A stretch of 7,517 bases of DNA from Synechococcales cyanobacterium PMM_0073 (GTDB lineage Bacteria; Cyanobacteriota; Cyanobacteriia; Elainellales; Elainellaceae). The position numbers and the translations under genes were made by a program. The stretch covers positions 1 to 7,517 of the forward strand of contig CASBQH010000400.1 of assembly GCA_949127695.1 (NCBI GenBank), read 5' to 3'. Of this stretch, positions 5,906-7,517 are shown in pieces. The notes under the pieces were generated by a model that saw only the letters and a list, made by a program, of their open reading frames with translations, was not told where the DNA came from and ran no database searches. Position 1 is the first letter of the stretch, and the number at the start of each line of letters is the position of its first letter.

Positions 5906-6199
5906 GTGCTTAAAAAGATGAGTCGAATAGCCTGAAAAGCCAGCTGCTCAACAAATTTTAATTAATAGCGGTTGAATTAAACTATAAGGTTATGCTGAAA
6001 AGTTATGCTGATTCTGGACGACAGCAAGGACTCAAAAATCGCTCAAGAATCTCAAGGTAATCTGATATTTGGGATGAGAAGAAAATTAGAGTCATGATTA
6101 TCTTTACAAGTGAGTACAAAACTTCATCAATTTAGCGCTGGCTGGCCGCAGAGCTCTCGGTTCTGGATGGCGAGGCTCAAAAAAACTCGATTGACCCCA

Positions 6200-6229
6200 T
6201 TGTTTGAGTGCCGGTCTCTTCAGTAGACT
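6200..6229 (+). promoter_or_regulatory. Candidate gcvH promoter
   Basis: TTGTTT (6200-6205) and TAGACT (6224-6229) are 18 bp apart, each matching 4 of 6 consensus positions, which would give a leader of about 45 bases. A better -35-like TTGACC at 6191 has no matching -10 box at a good distance. Confidence 0.3.
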
Positions 6230-6268
6230 GCTGGCAGGAGAGGCGATAGAAACTCTCTCAACCACCAC

Positions 6269-6272
6269 GGAG
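6269..6272 (+). promoter_or_regulatory. Shine-Dalgarno sequence of gcvH
   Basis: GGAG ends 8 bases before the ATG at 6281. It supports that start, and is one of only two good ribosome sites in the window. Confidence 0.7.
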
Positions 6273-6280
6273 AAACGTTT

Positions 6281-6670
6281 ATGGCATTTGACTATCCGGA
6301 TGACTTGAGGTACTCCGATAGCCATGAGTACGCCCGCCTAGACGGCGAGATCGTTACCATTGGCATCACCGAGTTTGCAATTGATCAGCTGGGCGACATT
6401 GTGTTTTTGGAGCTGCCGGATGTGGGCCACGAAGTCGAGAAGGGTGAAACCTTTGGCACTGTAGAATCGGTCAAGGCTGTCGAAGATCTGAAGGCTCCAG
6501 TTACAGGCACCGTGATTGAGCGCAATGAGGCGCTGATTGAAACACCTGAGCAGCTGGCCGAAGATCCGTATGGAGCAAGCTGGATGCTGAAAGTGCGGAT
6601 CGAAGATATCACCGAGCTAGCCGATGCCATGTCAGCCGACGAGTATCAGCAGCAGGTCGAAGGGCAGTAG
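6281..6670 (+). CDS. gcvH: Glycine cleavage system H protein
   Basis: The H protein carries a lipoyl arm that takes the aminomethyl group from the P protein, presents it to the T protein, and is re-oxidised by the L protein; in cyanobacteria this complex processes photorespiratory glycine. The 129-residue product is full length and cytoplasmic. It has the N-terminal [10 protein letters not shown], then the lipoyl-domain core [19 protein letters not shown], and [22 protein letters not shown]65 in ESVKAV is the lipoylated lysine, with the family's flanking glycines in place. The C-terminus has [14 protein letters not shown], also typical. The ATG at 6281 follows a GGAG ribosome site. gcvP follows on the same strand after 248 bp, while gcvT is not adjacent on the left. 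The spacing and promoter-like element before gcvP suggest the two genes are not simply one operon. Confidence 0.97.
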   Translation: MAFDYPDDLRYSDSHEYARLDGEIVTIGITEFAIDQLGDIVFLELPDVGHEVEKGETFGTVESVKAVEDLKAPVTGTVIERNEALIETPEQLAEDPYGASWMLKVRIEDITELADAMSADEYQQQVEGQ

Positions 6671-6687
6671 CGCCATGAGAGAGCTGG

Positions 6688-6747
6688 GTTTGACCTGCTG
6701 CTGGGCTAGTCGCTCAGTGCTGGTCAAACTTGGCCAGGTTCTGGCCA
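6688..6747 (+). other. Two adjacent hairpins in the gcvH-gcvP spacer
   Basis: GTTTGACC (6688-6695) pairs with GGTCAAAC (6722-6729), an 8-bp stem with a 26-base loop. One base later TGGCCAG (6731-6737) pairs with CTGGCCA (6741-6747), a 7-bp GC-rich stem with a 3-base loop. They begin 18 bp after the gcvH stop. No T-tract follows, so this is not a classic terminator. A 3'-end stabiliser, processing site or attenuator separating gcvH from gcvP would fit. Confidence 0.5.
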
Positions 6748-6826
6748 GAGCCTGGTTAGATACTGAAGACTCTGTGAAGTTCAGGCGGCTGAAACTGCCC
6801 GCGCCGAGCAGAATGCTAGGCTATTG

Positions 6827-6859
6827 TTGCAAACTGTTACGGAAATCGCTAAAACAGTT
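6827..6859 (+). promoter_or_regulatory. Candidate gcvP promoter overlapped by a 7-bp inverted repeat
   Basis: TTGCAA (6827-6832) and TAAAAC (6850-6855) are 17 bp apart and resemble -35 and -10 boxes, giving a leader of about 57 bases. The inverted repeat AACTGTT (6832-6838) / AACAGTT (6853-6859) overlaps both boxes; its centres are 21 bp apart, two helical turns. A regulator bound there would block the promoter. It does not fit the GTA-N8-TAC NtcA box. Confidence 0.35.
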
Positions 6860-6918
6860 AGAACATTGCCCATCGCATTGAGCTTCACCAGCATCCCTCT
6901 CAGCACCCCCCAAACCTT

Positions 6919-7517
6919 ATGTCTTCAGAGCTGTCGCCTGATCTTCTCAGTCCGTCTGTCCGTTCGATGAGTTTAGCGGTTGATGATTTGGATAGCCCAG
7001 CGAGTCCAGCGACTTCAGCCGCAAGCTCAACGAACGGCTTTTCGTCAAGCGCTACTGCCTCAAAGTTTGGCCAGGACGACTTTCAGCGGCGGCATATTGG
7101 CCCTAGCGCTACTGAGGTGGCGGCAATGCTGGCCAAGCTAGAGCTAGATTCGCTAGAGGCGCTGATTCAAAAAGCCGTCCCCGCCGCGATTCGGATGCAG
7201 CGTCCGCTTCAAACTGGAGCCGCTTGCTCAGAGCCAGAGCTATTGGCTGAGCTGAAGGCAATTGCCGCCAAAAACCAGATTTTTCGCTCCTACATTGGCA
7301 TGGGCTATGCCAACTGCTTCACCCCCGCCGTCATTCAGCGCAATATTCTCGAAAATCCAGGCTGGTATACCCAATACACGCCCTACCAGCCCGAAATCGC
7401 CCAGGGGCGGCTCGAAGCGCTGCTCAACTACCAAACGCTGATTATTGATCTAACTGGGCTAGAAATTGCCAATGCCTCGCTGCTGGACGAAGCCACGGCA
7501 GCAGCCGAAGCGATGAC
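6919..7517 (+). CDS. gcvP: Glycine dehydrogenase (decarboxylating), P protein, N-terminal part
   Basis: The P protein is the PLP enzyme that decarboxylates glycine and passes the aminomethyl group to the lipoyl arm of GcvH, encoded just upstream. The frame is open from ATG 6919 to the right edge (199 complete codons). From residue 55 it reads FQRRHIGPS, then [67 protein letters not shown] and [12 protein letters not shown], all hallmarks of the GcvP N-terminal half. The PLP lysine lies beyond the window. Residues 1-50 are a Ser/Ala/Pro-rich stretch with no recognisable motif, longer than I expect before RHIGP. Initiation at M17 (ATG 6967) is an alternative; neither ATG has a Shine-Dalgarno sequence, and no start lies closer to the conserved part in a convincing position. 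Confidence 0.97.
   Translation, partial: MSSELSPDLLSPSVRSMSLAVDDLDSPASPATSAASSTNGFSSSATASKFGQDDFQRRHIGPSATEVAAMLAKLELDSLEALIQKAVPAAIRMQRPLQTGAACSEPELLAELKAIAAKNQIFRSYIGMGYANCFTPAVIQRNILENPGWYTQYTPYQPEIAQGRLEALLNYQTLIIDLTGLEIANASLLDEATAAAEAM

Larger units (their letters stand above)
5710..6280. other. 571-bp divergent spacer between psbA and gcvH
   Basis: No gene is visible here on either strand. The psbA-proximal part is AT-rich and holds the features listed separately. The middle has a 10-bp direct repeat GTTATGCTGA (5989-5998 and 6002-6011), and CTCAAGAATCT appears twice (5812-5822 and 6042-6052). A weaker HLR1-like sequence, TTTACAAG-TG-AGTACAAA (6103-6120, 13 of 16 positions), lies about 160 bp before gcvH. 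From about 6130 the DNA becomes more GC-rich and leads into the gcvH promoter region. A glycine riboswitch was looked for before gcvH and not found. Confidence 0.6.

Noticed and set aside
6200..6280. Glycine riboswitch before gcvH, suggested by GGAGAG...CTCTC near 6237-6257
   Set aside because: The short stem is present, but the conserved CCGAAGG-type core and the tandem aptamer layout are missing, and the leader predicted from the promoter is too short.
6832..6859. NtcA box at the gcvP promoter
   Set aside because: The inverted repeat does not contain GTA-N8-TAC or a close variant at the right spacing.
6675..6881. Small plus-strand ORF (68 codons from ATG 6675) in the gcvH-gcvP spacer
   Set aside because: No ribosome site, no recognisable motif, and its sequence is explained by the hairpins and promoter-like element.
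1..7517. Mobile element, defence island, CRISPR array, tRNA or rRNA
   Set aside because: No transposase, terminal repeats with target duplications, phage genes, spaced repeats or RNA gene signatures were seen; every clear gene is chromosomal housekeeping or a conserved cyanobacterial type.

Overview
This is a 7.5 kb piece of cyanobacterial chromosome. The diagnosis rests on a complete psbA gene for the photosystem II D1 protein. It is supported by a CoaX (type III pantothenate kinase) N-terminus of the form I recall from cyanobacteria, a ComB-family protein, a membrane-linked pentapeptide-repeat protein, and a gcvH-gcvP glycine cleavage pair. The coding DNA is moderately GC-rich, with AT-rich spacers around psbA. 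I saw no copy of the HIP1 octamer GCGATCGC, which many cyanobacteria carry about once per kilobase. The genus cannot be fixed from the sequence; a Leptolyngbya-like or Synechococcus-like lineage is only a guess.

Layout. Positions 1-176 (minus) hold the start of coaX, running off the left edge and carrying an in-frame 15-bp tandem repeat. It is divergent from a 673-residue GH133-type glycogen debranching enzyme at 291-2312 (plus). After a 240-bp spacer comes a ComB-family gene (2553-3296, plus, GTG start), which meets a pentapeptide-repeat membrane protein (3293-4246, minus) tail to tail with the two stop codons sharing CTAG. The leader of the pentapeptide gene holds a 12-bp palindrome, a 16-bp tandem repeat and a promoter-like element. 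Next is a strong bidirectional terminator at 4575-4605, which closes psbA (4627-5709, minus). A 571-bp spacer separates psbA from the divergent gcvH (6281-6670, plus), followed after 248 bp by gcvP (6919 to the right edge, partial).

How the genes relate. The window is a series of small transcription units rather than one operon. psbA makes the D1 subunit that is continually replaced in photosystem II. gcvH and gcvP make the H and P proteins of the glycine decarboxylase complex, which in cyanobacteria handles photorespiratory glycine. The debranching enzyme belongs to glycogen breakdown, CoaX to coenzyme A synthesis. The ComB-family and pentapeptide proteins have no established role in cyanobacteria.

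I found no defence system, mobile element, CRISPR array, tRNA or rRNA, and no sign of a new multi-gene system. The most interesting material is regulatory or structural: the psbA upstream region (tandem repeat against the start codon, leader hairpin, an RpaB/HLR1-like site, a 9-bp inverted repeat), the structured gcvH-gcvP spacer with an inverted repeat over a promoter-like element, the repeat leader of the pentapeptide gene, and the repeat-expanded linker in CoaX.
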